DNA from: Pythium myriotylum | Taxonomy: Eukaryota; Oomycota; Peronosporomycetes; Pythiales; Pythiaceae | Direction: 5' to 3' | Assembly: GCA_023091665.1 (NCBI GenBank) | Contig: JALJCQ010000023.1 | Span: 1-64,000, forward strand | DNA: 64,000 nucleotides | Part shown: positions 9,643 through 19,655 of the stretch, piece after piece | Layout of the letters: the number at the start of each line of letters is the position of its first letter | Numbering within the stretch: position 1 is the stretch's first letter | Notes under the pieces: generated by a model | What the model saw: the letters and a program-made list of their open reading frames with translations, nothing else | Database searches by the model: none | Told to the model about the DNA's origin: nothing | Program-made: the position numbers and the translations under genes

Positions 9643-12636
9643 GGTTATGAGCCCAAGCCCAGCCGACTCTGCCTCCACCGACTTCGCCTCCCCAGCCTTC
9701 GCCATGGATTCGACCACCCCAGCTGCATCAACAAGTTCGACGGAACCAACTTCCACACATGGAAGTTCAAGATGCAGATGGTGCTCGAAGAACGCGACGT
9801 CTGGGAAGTTGTCTGTGGAGAGGTCAAACTCGAGCAGTGCCAGACCGACGCGGACCGAGCCCTCTTCAAGAAGAAGTCTCGCAAGGCGCTCGCGATGATC
9901 TGTCTCGCGATGGAAGACTCGCAGCTCCCGCTGGTTCGGTCGGCGAGTGGTGCGCAAGATGCATGGTCAAGACTGGAAGAACACTTCGAGAAGAAGAGCC
10001 TTGCCAACAAGCTCTTTCTTCGTCGTCGTTTCTTCACGACCATGATGGAAGAAGGTGACGATGTGCTCACGCACATCAACAAGCTCAAGACCCTGGCCGA
10101 GCAACTCGACGCAGTCGGCGCTCCGGTCAGCGAAGACGACTTGGTGATCACGCTTCTCGGCAGTCTCAGCGAGTCGTACCAGTTCCTCATCACGGCGTTG
10201 GAGTCGCGTGTCGACGCGCTCACGTGGGAACTCGTGACGTCTCGGCTGCTCCATGAAGACATGAAGCGCAAGGAGCAAGGTGGCGACGGAGCCACGCTTG
10301 GCCAAGCGTTCATGACAAGTGACGCGAAGCCCAAGGGCCGTGCAGTCAAGAAGACTGGCACGTGCAACTACTGCGGCAAGATCGGTCATTGGGCCGCGGA
10401 GTGCCACTCGCGTGTCAAGGACAACGGCAACGGCAACGGCAACTCCGGCGGCAACTCCGGCGGCAACGGAAACGGAAACGGCAACGGAAACGGCAACCCT
10501 CGGCAACGGTTCCAGCGAGCGAACCTTGCGCGAGATGAAGACCCCGGCGAGTACCTGTTCTCGGTCGGGAAGACCCAAGGCAAGTCGAGTCAATCCACGG
10601 CGTGGTTGGTCGACTCGGGTGCGACTCAGCACATGTCGCGAACCAAGCAGTTCATGATGAACTACAAGAAGATTGACCCAGTCGACGTGCATCTGGCCGA
10701 CGATGGCACAGTCCAAGCGGTTGGCGTGGGAGACATTCTCATGTCGATGAAGACTCCAAGCGGTGTCAAGAAGGGTTTGCTCACCAACGTGTGGCATATC
10801 CCCAAGCTCAGCCGCAACCTGTTCTCGGTCGGAAGATTCACGGAGGACGTTGCTCCCGTGACGTTCGACAAGGACGGTTGCTTCGTCGTTCTCAAGGGCG
10901 CCAAGCGGACCATCGGCACTCGTATCGGCAAGGGTCTGTTCAAGCTCAACATGTCTCCAGTGTCGACTGAAGCATCCCACGCCGCCAGTACAAGACGAGG
11001 TCGCGCCATGTCCAAGTCGTACCTCTGGCACCTCCGACTCGGTCACATCGGCTTCAGCGGTCTCGAAGCCATCGTCAAGAAGGACCTCGCCGACGGACTC
11101 GACATCGGGTCTGTGCAGGAATGGGAGGTCTGTGAAGGCTGTGCACTCGGCAAGCTGACTCGCGTCAAGTTCCAGTCGGGCACGACCAAGCGGTCTGCGA
11201 ATCTGCTTGACGTCGTGTACAGCGATGTGGCCGGCCCCATGAAGACTCCGACGTTCGGCGGCATGAAGTACTTTGCCACCTTCACCGACGACAAGTCTCG
11301 ACTGTGCAAGTTGTACCTCATGCGGTCCAAGGACGAAGTCTACGACAAGTTCGTCGAGTACGTCAACTGGGCCGAGAACCAAACCGGTCGTCGAGTCAAG
11401 GTGCTTCGAACCGACGGCGGCGGCGAGTACCAGTCGGCCAAACTTGCCAAGTTCTGTCGCAAGCGTGGCATCGAGCACGACGTCACGCCGCCATACACGC
11501 CTCAGTTGAACGGTGTGGCGGAGCGCATGAACCGAACCATCGGTGAGTGTGGTCGTTGCAAGCTCCACCATGCCAACTTGTCCGACGAGTACTGGGGCGA
11601 AGCCGTCATGACTGCAGTCGAAGTTCGCAACCGACTTCCGACCCGCGCTCAAGACTTGTACAAGTCGCCGTACGAAGAATGGTACGGGAAGAAGCCCTTG
11701 CTCGCCAACTTCAAGGTGTTCGGCTGCCATGCGTACGTCCACGTGCCGAAGGAGAAGCGGTGGAAGTTCGACGCCCGAGCCATCTTGTGTCGGTTCCTCG
11801 GCTACTCGGACCACGAGAAGGCGTATCGGTTTGAAGAAATCGCAACCGGTCGGATCGTCATCAGTCGAGACGCGCAGTTCATGGAAGACACATTCGACGA
11901 TGGCAAGCGCGAAGAACCCTGGAGCAAGTCCGTCGAGTTCCGCGACGATGAAGATGATGAAGATGATGAAGATCAAGATGAAGCAACCGACAACCAAGAT
12001 GATGAAGACATGGGTGAGCAGCCAGCCTCACCAGCACCAAGTCAGCGCAGCTACGAGCGACCGGAGTGGCAACAGGGCCAGCGGTCGCAGCGTCCAGCAG
12101 CACCAGCATCGGCCCAGCAGCCGAATGTCGACTACGCACCAGGGTCCAAGCGCCACTCTCGCACGCACTCGCTCGAGAACCTGGCTGAACCGCCAGTTGA
12201 GAAGCGCTACGGACGGGTTGGTCGCACAAGTGGTGCGACTCCACCACCCACGCAAGGTCCAAGGACATCGCTCGAAGATCTGTCTGCACTGCTCACGTCG
12301 ATCGAAGAGGAAGGCGTAGAAGATGAAGACGAAGAAGGCGAAGACGTGCAAGAACAAGGGGGAGAAGACCAAGATTACGAAGAGTTTGCTCTCGTCGTGA
12401 ATTCAGGGGGAGAGTTGCCGACATCGTTCAAGTCGGCGATGGAATCCGACGACGCCAGCAACTGGAAGGAAGCCTGCGACTCCGAGCTTGAGTCGCTCAA
12501 GAAGAACGAGACCTGGGACCTAGTCCCTTTGCCAGCCGGACGCAAGGCCATCACCAGCAAGTGGGTGTTCAAGGTCAAGGAAACCGCCGAAGGACTCGTC
12601 GAGCGGTACAAGGCTCGACTCGTTGCCAAGTGTTGA
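9604..12636 (+). CDS. Copia Gag-PR-IN-partial RT, array unit 3
   Basis: 1010-codon frame with the same translation as unit 1, including the out-of-frame upstream ATGs and the terminal Cys-stop donated by the next LTR. No unit-specific change was noticed. Confidence 0.88.
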   Translation: MHFASHQPSDLPTGYEPKPSRLCLHRLRLPSLRHGFDHPSCINKFDGTNFHTWKFKMQMVLEERDVWEVVCGEVKLEQCQTDADRALFKKKSRKALAMICLAMEDSQLPLVRSASGAQDAWSRLEEHFEKKSLANKLFLRRRFFTTMMEEGDDVLTHINKLKTLAEQLDAVGAPVSEDDLVITLLGSLSESYQFLITALESRVDALTWELVTSRLLHEDMKRKEQGGDGATLGQAFMTSDAKPKGRAVKKTGTCNYCGKIGHWAAECHSRVKDNGNGNGNSGGNSGGNGNGNGNGNGNPRQRFQRANLARDEDPGEYLFSVGKTQGKSSQSTAWLVDSGATQHMSRTKQFMMNYKKIDPVDVHLADDGTVQAVGVGDILMSMKTPSGVKKGLLTNVWHIPKLSRNLFSVGRFTEDVAPVTFDKDGCFVVLKGAKRTIGTRIGKGLFKLNMSPVSTEASHAASTRRGRAMSKSYLWHLRLGHIGFSGLEAIVKKDLADGLDIGSVQEWEVCEGCALGKLTRVKFQSGTTKRSANLLDVVYSDVAGPMKTPTFGGMKYFATFTDDKSRLCKLYLMRSKDEVYDKFVEYVNWAENQTGRRVKVLRTDGGGEYQSAKLAKFCRKRGIEHDVTPPYTPQLNGVAERMNRTIGECGRCKLHHANLSDEYWGEAVMTAVEVRNRLPTRAQDLYKSPYEEWYGKKPLLANFKVFGCHAYVHVPKEKRWKFDARAILCRFLGYSDHEKAYRFEEIATGRIVISRDAQFMEDTFDDGKREEPWSKSVEFRDDEDDEDDEDQDEATDNQDDEDMGEQPASPAPSQRSYERPEWQQGQRSQRPAAPASAQQPNVDYAPGSKRHSRTHSLENLAEPPVEKRYGRVGRTSGATPPPTQGPRTSLEDLSALLTSIEEEGVEDEDEEGEDVQEQGGEDQDYEEFALVVNSGGELPTSFKSAMESDDASNWKEACDSELESLKKNETWDLVPLPAGRKAITSKWVFKVKETAEGLVERYKARLVAKC

Positions 12637-12975
12637 AGATGATGCGCCTCGAACCCAGCGTCATCATTCCAGTTGAAGCTCGGCTGTAGAAGATTCTCCT
12701 GCAGAAGATTCTCCGTGGAAGATTCGACATGTGGAAGATTCGACATGTGGAAGATTCTCCGTCTGGTTCTGGTTTGAATCCAGTGCCACCCATCGACTTC
12801 GTTGAAGTATCCACGAAGTTAGTTTATGTTTGCATATGTTTACGATAGGTAGGACATACATTTGATTACGGTAGCGTAGGACACACACAGACGGCTTAGA
12901 GGTAGCAGCAGCGAACTAAGTCCCGATCAATTCACTTTGCATTTTGCATCCCACCAACCAAGCGACCTTCCAACA
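12631..12975 (+). repeat. Copia LTR 4 (345 bp)
   Basis: Same ends and length as LTR 1. It separates units 3 and 4. Confidence 0.93.
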
Positions 12976-15969
12976 GGTTATGAGCCCAAGCCCAGCCGAC
13001 TCTGCCTCCACCGACTTCGCCTCCCCAGCCTTCGCCATGGATTCGACCACCCCAGCTGCATCAACAAGTTCGACGGAACCAACTTCCACACATGGAAGTT
13101 CAAGATGCAGATGGTGCTCGAAGAACGCGACGTCTGGGAAGTTGTCTGTGGAGAGGTCAAACTCGAGCAGTGCCAGACCGACGCGGACCGAGCCCTCTTC
13201 AAGAAGAAGTCTCGCAAGGCGCTCGCGATGATCTGTCTCGCGATGGAAGACTCGCAGCTCCCGCTGGTTCGGTCGGCGAGTGGTGCGCAAGATGCATGGT
13301 CAAGACTGGAAGAACACTTCGAGAAGAAGAGCCTTGCCAACAAGCTCTTTCTTCGTCGTCGTTTCTTCACGACCATGATGGAAGAAGGTGACGATGTGCT
13401 CACGCACATCAACAAGCTCAAGACCCTGGCCGAGCAACTCGACGCAGTCGGCGCTCCGGTCAGCGAAGACGACTTGGTGATCACGCTTCTCGGCAGTCTC
13501 AGCGAGTCGTACCAGTTCCTCATCACGGCGTTGGAGTCGCGTGTCGACGCGCTCACGTGGGAACTCGTGACGTCTCGGCTGCTCCATGAAGACATGAAGC
13601 GCAAGGAGCAAGGTGGCGACGGAGCCACGCTTGGCCAAGCGTTCATGACAAGTGACGCGAAGCCCAAGGGCCGTGCAGTCAAGAAGACTGGCACGTGCAA
13701 CTACTGCGGCAAGATCGGTCATTGGGCCGCGGAGTGCCACTCGCGTGTCAAGGACAACGGCAACGGCAACGGCAACTCCGGCGGCAACTCCGGCGGCAAC
13801 GGAAACGGAAACGGCAACGGAAACGGCAACCCTCGGCAACGGTTCCAGCGAGCGAACCTTGCGCGAGATGAAGACCCCGGCGAGTACCTGTTCTCGGTCG
13901 GGAAGACCCAAGGCAAGTCGAGTCAATCCACGGCGTGGTTGGTCGACTCGGGTGCGACTCAGCACATGTCGCGAACCAAGCAGTTCATGATGAACTACAA
14001 GAAGATTGACCCAGTCGACGTGCATCTGGCCGACGATGGCACAGTCCAAGCGGTTGGCGTGGGAGACATTCTCATGTCGATGAAGACTCCAAGCGGTGTC
14101 AAGAAGGGTTTGCTCACCAACGTGTGGCATATCCCCAAGCTCAGCCGCAACCTGTTCTCGGTCGGAAGATTCACGGAGGACGTTGCTCCCGTGACGTTCG
14201 ACAAGGACGGTTGCTTCGTCGTTCTCAAGGGCGCCAAGCGGACCATCGGCACTCGTATCGGCAAGGGTCTGTTCAAGCTCAACATGTCTCCAGTGTCGAC
14301 TGAAGCATCCCACGCCGCCAGTACAAGACGAGGTCGCGCCATGTCCAAGTCGTACCTCTGGCACCTCCGACTCGGTCACATCGGCTTCAGCGGTCTCGAA
14401 GCCATCGTCAAGAAGGACCTCGCCGACGGACTCGACATCGGGTCTGTGCAGGAATGGGAGGTCTGTGAAGGCTGTGCACTCGGCAAGCTGACTCGCGTCA
14501 AGTTCCAGTCGGGCACGACCAAGCGGTCTGCGAATCTGCTTGACGTCGTGTACAGCGATGTGGCCGGCCCCATGAAGACTCCGACGTTCGGCGGCATGAA
14601 GTACTTTGCCACCTTCACCGACGACAAGTCTCGACTGTGCAAGTTGTACCTCATGCGGTCCAAGGACGAAGTCTACGACAAGTTCGTCGAGTACGTCAAC
14701 TGGGCCGAGAACCAAACCGGTCGTCGAGTCAAGGTGCTTCGAACCGACGGCGGCGGCGAGTACCAGTCGGCCAAACTTGCCAAGTTCTGTCGCAAGCGTG
14801 GCATCGAGCACGACGTCACGCCGCCATACACGCCTCAGTTGAACGGTGTGGCGGAGCGCATGAACCGAACCATCGGTGAGTGTGGTCGTTGCAAGCTCCA
14901 CCATGCCAACTTGTCCGACGAGTACTGGGGCGAAGCCGTCATGACTGCAGTCGAAGTTCGCAACCGACTTCCGACCCGCGCTCAAGACTTGTACAAGTCG
15001 CCGTACGAAGAATGGTACGGGAAGAAGCCCTTGCTCGCCAACTTCAAGGTGTTCGGCTGCCATGCGTACGTCCACGTGCCGAAGGAGAAGCGGTGGAAGT
15101 TCGACGCCCGAGCCATCTTGTGTCGGTTCCTCGGCTACTCGGACCACGAGAAGGCGTATCGGTTTGAAGAAATCGCAACCGGTCGGATCGTCATCAGTCG
15201 AGACGCGCAGTTCATGGAAGACACATTCGACGATGGCAAGCGCGAAGAACCCTGGAGCAAGTCCGTCGAGTTCCGCGACGATGAAGATGATGAAGATGAT
15301 GAAGATCAAGATGAAGCAACCGACAACCAAGATGATGAAGACATGGGTGAGCAGCCAGCCTCACCAGCACCAAGTCAGCGCAGCTACGAGCGACCGGAGT
15401 GGCAACAGGGCCAGCGGTCGCAGCGTCCAGCAGCACCAGCATCGGCCCAGCAGCCGAATGTCGACTACGCACCAGGGTCCAAGCGCCACTCTCGCACGCA
15501 CTCGCTCGAGAACCTGGCTGAACCGCCAGTTGAGAAGCGCTACGGACGGGTTGGTCGCACAAGTGGTGCGACTCCACCACCCACGCAAGGTCCAAGGACA
15601 TCGCTCGAAGATCTGTCTGCACTGCTCACGTCGATCGAAGAGGAAGGCGTAGAAGATGAAGACGAAGAAGGCGAAGACGTGCAAGAACAAGGGGGAGAAG
15701 ACCAAGATTACGAAGAGTTTGCTCTCGTCGTGAATTCAGGGGGAGAGTTGCCGACATCGTTCAAGTCGGCGATGGAATCCGACGACGCCAGCAACTGGAA
15801 GGAAGCCTGCGACTCCGAGCTTGAGTCGCTCAAGAAGAACGAGACCTGGGACCTAGTCCCTTTGCCAGCCGGACGCAAGGCCATCACCAGCAAGTGGGTG
15901 TTCAAGGTCAAGGAAACCGCCGAAGGACTCGTCGAGCGGTACAAGGCTCGACTCGTTGCCAAGTGTTGA
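12937..15969 (+). CDS. Copia Gag-PR-IN-partial RT, array unit 4
   Basis: 1010-codon frame with the same translation as unit 1. All Gag, protease and integrase key residues are kept and the RT is cut at the same base. Confidence 0.88.
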   Translation: MHFASHQPSDLPTGYEPKPSRLCLHRLRLPSLRHGFDHPSCINKFDGTNFHTWKFKMQMVLEERDVWEVVCGEVKLEQCQTDADRALFKKKSRKALAMICLAMEDSQLPLVRSASGAQDAWSRLEEHFEKKSLANKLFLRRRFFTTMMEEGDDVLTHINKLKTLAEQLDAVGAPVSEDDLVITLLGSLSESYQFLITALESRVDALTWELVTSRLLHEDMKRKEQGGDGATLGQAFMTSDAKPKGRAVKKTGTCNYCGKIGHWAAECHSRVKDNGNGNGNSGGNSGGNGNGNGNGNGNPRQRFQRANLARDEDPGEYLFSVGKTQGKSSQSTAWLVDSGATQHMSRTKQFMMNYKKIDPVDVHLADDGTVQAVGVGDILMSMKTPSGVKKGLLTNVWHIPKLSRNLFSVGRFTEDVAPVTFDKDGCFVVLKGAKRTIGTRIGKGLFKLNMSPVSTEASHAASTRRGRAMSKSYLWHLRLGHIGFSGLEAIVKKDLADGLDIGSVQEWEVCEGCALGKLTRVKFQSGTTKRSANLLDVVYSDVAGPMKTPTFGGMKYFATFTDDKSRLCKLYLMRSKDEVYDKFVEYVNWAENQTGRRVKVLRTDGGGEYQSAKLAKFCRKRGIEHDVTPPYTPQLNGVAERMNRTIGECGRCKLHHANLSDEYWGEAVMTAVEVRNRLPTRAQDLYKSPYEEWYGKKPLLANFKVFGCHAYVHVPKEKRWKFDARAILCRFLGYSDHEKAYRFEEIATGRIVISRDAQFMEDTFDDGKREEPWSKSVEFRDDEDDEDDEDQDEATDNQDDEDMGEQPASPAPSQRSYERPEWQQGQRSQRPAAPASAQQPNVDYAPGSKRHSRTHSLENLAEPPVEKRYGRVGRTSGATPPPTQGPRTSLEDLSALLTSIEEEGVEDEDEEGEDVQEQGGEDQDYEEFALVVNSGGELPTSFKSAMESDDASNWKEACDSELESLKKNETWDLVPLPAGRKAITSKWVFKVKETAEGLVERYKARLVAKC

Positions 15970-16308
15970 AGATGATGCGCCTCGAACCCAGCGTCATCAT
16001 TCCAGTTGAAGCTCGGCTGTAGAAGATTCTCCTGCAGAAGATTCTCCGTGGAAGATTCGACATGTGGAAGATTCGACATGTGGAAGATTCTCCGTCTGGT
16101 TCTGGTTTGAATCCAGTGCCACCCATCGACTTCGTTGAAGTATCCACGAAGTTAGTTTATGTTTGCATATGTTTACGATAGGTAGGACATACATTTGATT
16201 ACGGTAGCGTAGGACACACACAGACGGCTTAGAGGTAGCAGCAGCGAACTAAGTCCCGATCAATTCACTTTGCATTTTGCATCCCACCAACCAAGCGACC
16301 TTCCAACA
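15964..16308 (+). repeat. Copia LTR 5 (345 bp)
   Basis: Same ends and length as LTR 1. It separates units 4 and 5. Confidence 0.93.
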
Positions 16309-19302
16309 GGTTATGAGCCCAAGCCCAGCCGACTCTGCCTCCACCGACTTCGCCTCCCCAGCCTTCGCCATGGATTCGACCACCCCAGCTGCATCAACAA
16401 GTTCGACGGAACCAACTTCCACACATGGAAGTTCAAGATGCAGATGGTGCTCGAAGAACGCGACGTCTGGGAAGTTGTCTGTGGAGAGGTCAAACTCGAG
16501 CAGTGCCAGACCGACGCGGACCGAGCCCTCTTCAAGAAGAAGTCTCGCAAGGCGCTCGCGATGATCTGTCTCGCGATGGAAGACTCGCAGCTCCCGCTGG
16601 TTCGGTCGGCGAGTGGTGCGCAAGATGCATGGTCAAGACTGGAAGAACACTTCGAGAAGAAGAGCCTTGCCAACAAGCTCTTTCTTCGTCGTCGTTTCTT
16701 CACGACCATGATGGAAGAAGGTGACGATGTGCTCACGCACATCAACAAGCTCAAGACCCTGGCCGAGCAACTCGACGCAGTCGGCGCTCCGGTCAGCGAA
16801 GACGACTTGGTGATCACGCTTCTCGGCAGTCTCAGCGAGTCGTACCAGTTCCTCATCACGGCGTTGGAGTCGCGTGTCGACGCGCTCACGTGGGAACTCG
16901 TGACGTCTCGGCTGCTCCATGAAGACATGAAGCGCAAGGAGCAAGGTGGCGACGGAGCCACGCTTGGCCAAGCGTTCATGACAAGTGACGCGAAGCCCAA
17001 GGGCCGTGCAGTCAAGAAGACTGGCACGTGCAACTACTGCGGCAAGATCGGTCATTGGGCCGCGGAGTGCCACTCGCGTGTCAAGGACAACGGCAACGGC
17101 AACGGCAACTCCGGCGGCAACTCCGGCGGCAACGGAAACGGAAACGGCAACGGAAACGGCAACCCTCGGCAACGGTTCCAGCGAGCGAACCTTGCGCGAG
17201 ATGAAGACCCCGGCGAGTACCTGTTCTCGGTCGGGAAGACCCAAGGCAAGTCGAGTCAATCCACGGCGTGGTTGGTCGACTCGGGTGCGACTCAGCACAT
17301 GTCGCGAACCAAGCAGTTCATGATGAACTACAAGAAGATTGACCCAGTCGACGTGCATCTGGCCGACGATGGCACAGTCCAAGCGGTTGGCGTGGGAGAC
17401 ATTCTCATGTCGATGAAGACTCCAAGCGGTGTCAAGAAGGGTTTGCTCACCAACGTGTGGCATATCCCCAAGCTCAGCCGCAACCTGTTCTCGGTCGGAA
17501 GATTCACGGAGGACGTTGCTCCCGTGACGTTCGACAAGGACGGTTGCTTCGTCGTTCTCAAGGGCGCCAAGCGGACCATCGGCACTCGTATCGGCAAGGG
17601 TCTGTTCAAGCTCAACATGTCTCCAGTGTCGACTGAAGCATCCCACGCCGCCAGTACAAGACGAGGTCGCGCCATGTCCAAGTCGTACCTCTGGCACCTC
17701 CGACTCGGTCACATCGGCTTCAGCGGTCTCGAAGCCATCGTCAAGAAGGACCTCGCCGACGGACTCGACATCGGGTCTGTGCAGGAATGGGAGGTCTGTG
17801 AAGGCTGTGCACTCGGCAAGCTGACTCGCGTCAAGTTCCAGTCGGGCACGACCAAGCGGTCTGCGAATCTGCTTGACGTCGTGTACAGCGATGTGGCCGG
17901 CCCCATGAAGACTCCGACGTTCGGCGGCATGAAGTACTTTGCCACCTTCACCGACGACAAGTCTCGACTGTGCAAGTTGTACCTCATGCGGTCCAAGGAC
18001 GAAGTCTACGACAAGTTCGTCGAGTACGTCAACTGGGCCGAGAACCAAACCGGTCGTCGAGTCAAGGTGCTTCGAACCGACGGCGGCGGCGAGTACCAGT
18101 CGGCCAAACTTGCCAAGTTCTGTCGCAAGCGTGGCATCGAGCACGACGTCACGCCGCCATACACGCCTCAGTTGAACGGTGTGGCGGAGCGCATGAACCG
18201 AACCATCGGTGAGTGTGGTCGTTGCAAGCTCCACCATGCCAACTTGTCCGACGAGTACTGGGGCGAAGCCGTCATGACTGCAGTCGAAGTTCGCAACCGA
18301 CTTCCGACCCGCGCTCAAGACTTGTACAAGTCGCCGTACGAAGAATGGTACGGGAAGAAGCCCTTGCTCGCCAACTTCAAGGTGTTCGGCTGCCATGCGT
18401 ACGTCCACGTGCCGAAGGAGAAGCGGTGGAAGTTCGACGCCCGAGCCATCTTGTGTCGGTTCCTCGGCTACTCGGACCACGAGAAGGCGTATCGGTTTGA
18501 AGAAATCGCAACCGGTCGGATCGTCATCAGTCGAGACGCGCAGTTCATGGAAGACACATTCGACGATGGCAAGCGCGAAGAACCCTGGAGCAAGTCCGTC
18601 GAGTTCCGCGACGATGAAGATGATGAAGATGATGAAGATCAAGATGAAGCAACCGACAACCAAGATGATGAAGACATGGGTGAGCAGCCAGCCTCACCAG
18701 CACCAAGTCAGCGCAGCTACGAGCGACCGGAGTGGCAACAGGGCCAGCGGTCGCAGCGTCCAGCAGCACCAGCATCGGCCCAGCAGCCGAATGTCGACTA
18801 CGCACCAGGGTCCAAGCGCCACTCTCGCACGCACTCGCTCGAGAACCTGGCTGAACCGCCAGTTGAGAAGCGCTACGGACGGGTTGGTCGCACAAGTGGT
18901 GCGACTCCACCACCCACGCAAGGTCCAAGGACATCGCTCGAAGATCTGTCTGCACTGCTCACGTCGATCGAAGAGGAAGGCGTAGAAGATGAAGACGAAG
19001 AAGGCGAAGACGTGCAAGAACAAGGGGGAGAAGACCAAGATTACGAAGAGTTTGCTCTCGTCGTGAATTCAGGGGGAGAGTTGCCGACATCGTTCAAGTC
19101 GGCGATGGAATCCGACGACGCCAGCAACTGGAAGGAAGCCTGCGACTCCGAGCTTGAGTCGCTCAAGAAGAACGAGACCTGGGACCTAGTCCCTTTGCCA
19201 GCCGGACGCAAGGCCATCACCAGCAAGTGGGTGTTCAAGGTCAAGGAAACCGCCGAAGGACTCGTCGAGCGGTACAAGGCTCGACTCGTTGCCAAGTGTT
19301 GA
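16270..19302 (+). CDS. Copia Gag-PR-IN-partial RT, array unit 5
   Basis: 1010-codon frame with the same translation as unit 1. It is followed by the second long (359-bp) LTR of the array. Confidence 0.88.
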   Translation: MHFASHQPSDLPTGYEPKPSRLCLHRLRLPSLRHGFDHPSCINKFDGTNFHTWKFKMQMVLEERDVWEVVCGEVKLEQCQTDADRALFKKKSRKALAMICLAMEDSQLPLVRSASGAQDAWSRLEEHFEKKSLANKLFLRRRFFTTMMEEGDDVLTHINKLKTLAEQLDAVGAPVSEDDLVITLLGSLSESYQFLITALESRVDALTWELVTSRLLHEDMKRKEQGGDGATLGQAFMTSDAKPKGRAVKKTGTCNYCGKIGHWAAECHSRVKDNGNGNGNSGGNSGGNGNGNGNGNGNPRQRFQRANLARDEDPGEYLFSVGKTQGKSSQSTAWLVDSGATQHMSRTKQFMMNYKKIDPVDVHLADDGTVQAVGVGDILMSMKTPSGVKKGLLTNVWHIPKLSRNLFSVGRFTEDVAPVTFDKDGCFVVLKGAKRTIGTRIGKGLFKLNMSPVSTEASHAASTRRGRAMSKSYLWHLRLGHIGFSGLEAIVKKDLADGLDIGSVQEWEVCEGCALGKLTRVKFQSGTTKRSANLLDVVYSDVAGPMKTPTFGGMKYFATFTDDKSRLCKLYLMRSKDEVYDKFVEYVNWAENQTGRRVKVLRTDGGGEYQSAKLAKFCRKRGIEHDVTPPYTPQLNGVAERMNRTIGECGRCKLHHANLSDEYWGEAVMTAVEVRNRLPTRAQDLYKSPYEEWYGKKPLLANFKVFGCHAYVHVPKEKRWKFDARAILCRFLGYSDHEKAYRFEEIATGRIVISRDAQFMEDTFDDGKREEPWSKSVEFRDDEDDEDDEDQDEATDNQDDEDMGEQPASPAPSQRSYERPEWQQGQRSQRPAAPASAQQPNVDYAPGSKRHSRTHSLENLAEPPVEKRYGRVGRTSGATPPPTQGPRTSLEDLSALLTSIEEEGVEDEDEEGEDVQEQGGEDQDYEEFALVVNSGGELPTSFKSAMESDDASNWKEACDSELESLKKNETWDLVPLPAGRKAITSKWVFKVKETAEGLVERYKARLVAKC

Positions 19303-19655
19303 AGATGATGCGCCTCGAACCCAGCGTCATCATTCCAGTTGAAGCTCGGCAGTTGAAGCTCGGCTGTAGAAGATTCTCCTGCAGAAGATTCTCCGTGGAA
19401 GATTCGACATGTGGAAGATTCGACATGTGGAAGATTCTCCGTCTGGTTCTGGTTTGAATCCAGTGCCACCCATCGACTTCGTTGAAGTATCCACGAAGTT
19501 AGTTTATGTTTGCATATGTTTACGATAGGTAGGACATACATTTGATTACGGTAGCGTAGGACACACACAGACGGCTTAGAGGTAGCAGCAGCGAACTAAG
19601 TCCCGATCAATTCACTTTGCATTTTGCATCCCACCAACCAAGCGACCTTCCAACA
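19297..19655 (+). repeat. Copia LTR 6 (359 bp, with 14-bp duplication)
   Basis: Carries the same 14-bp tandem duplication as LTR 2, exactly four units (13346 bp) downstream of it. This suggests that blocks of four units were once duplicated together. Confidence 0.93.
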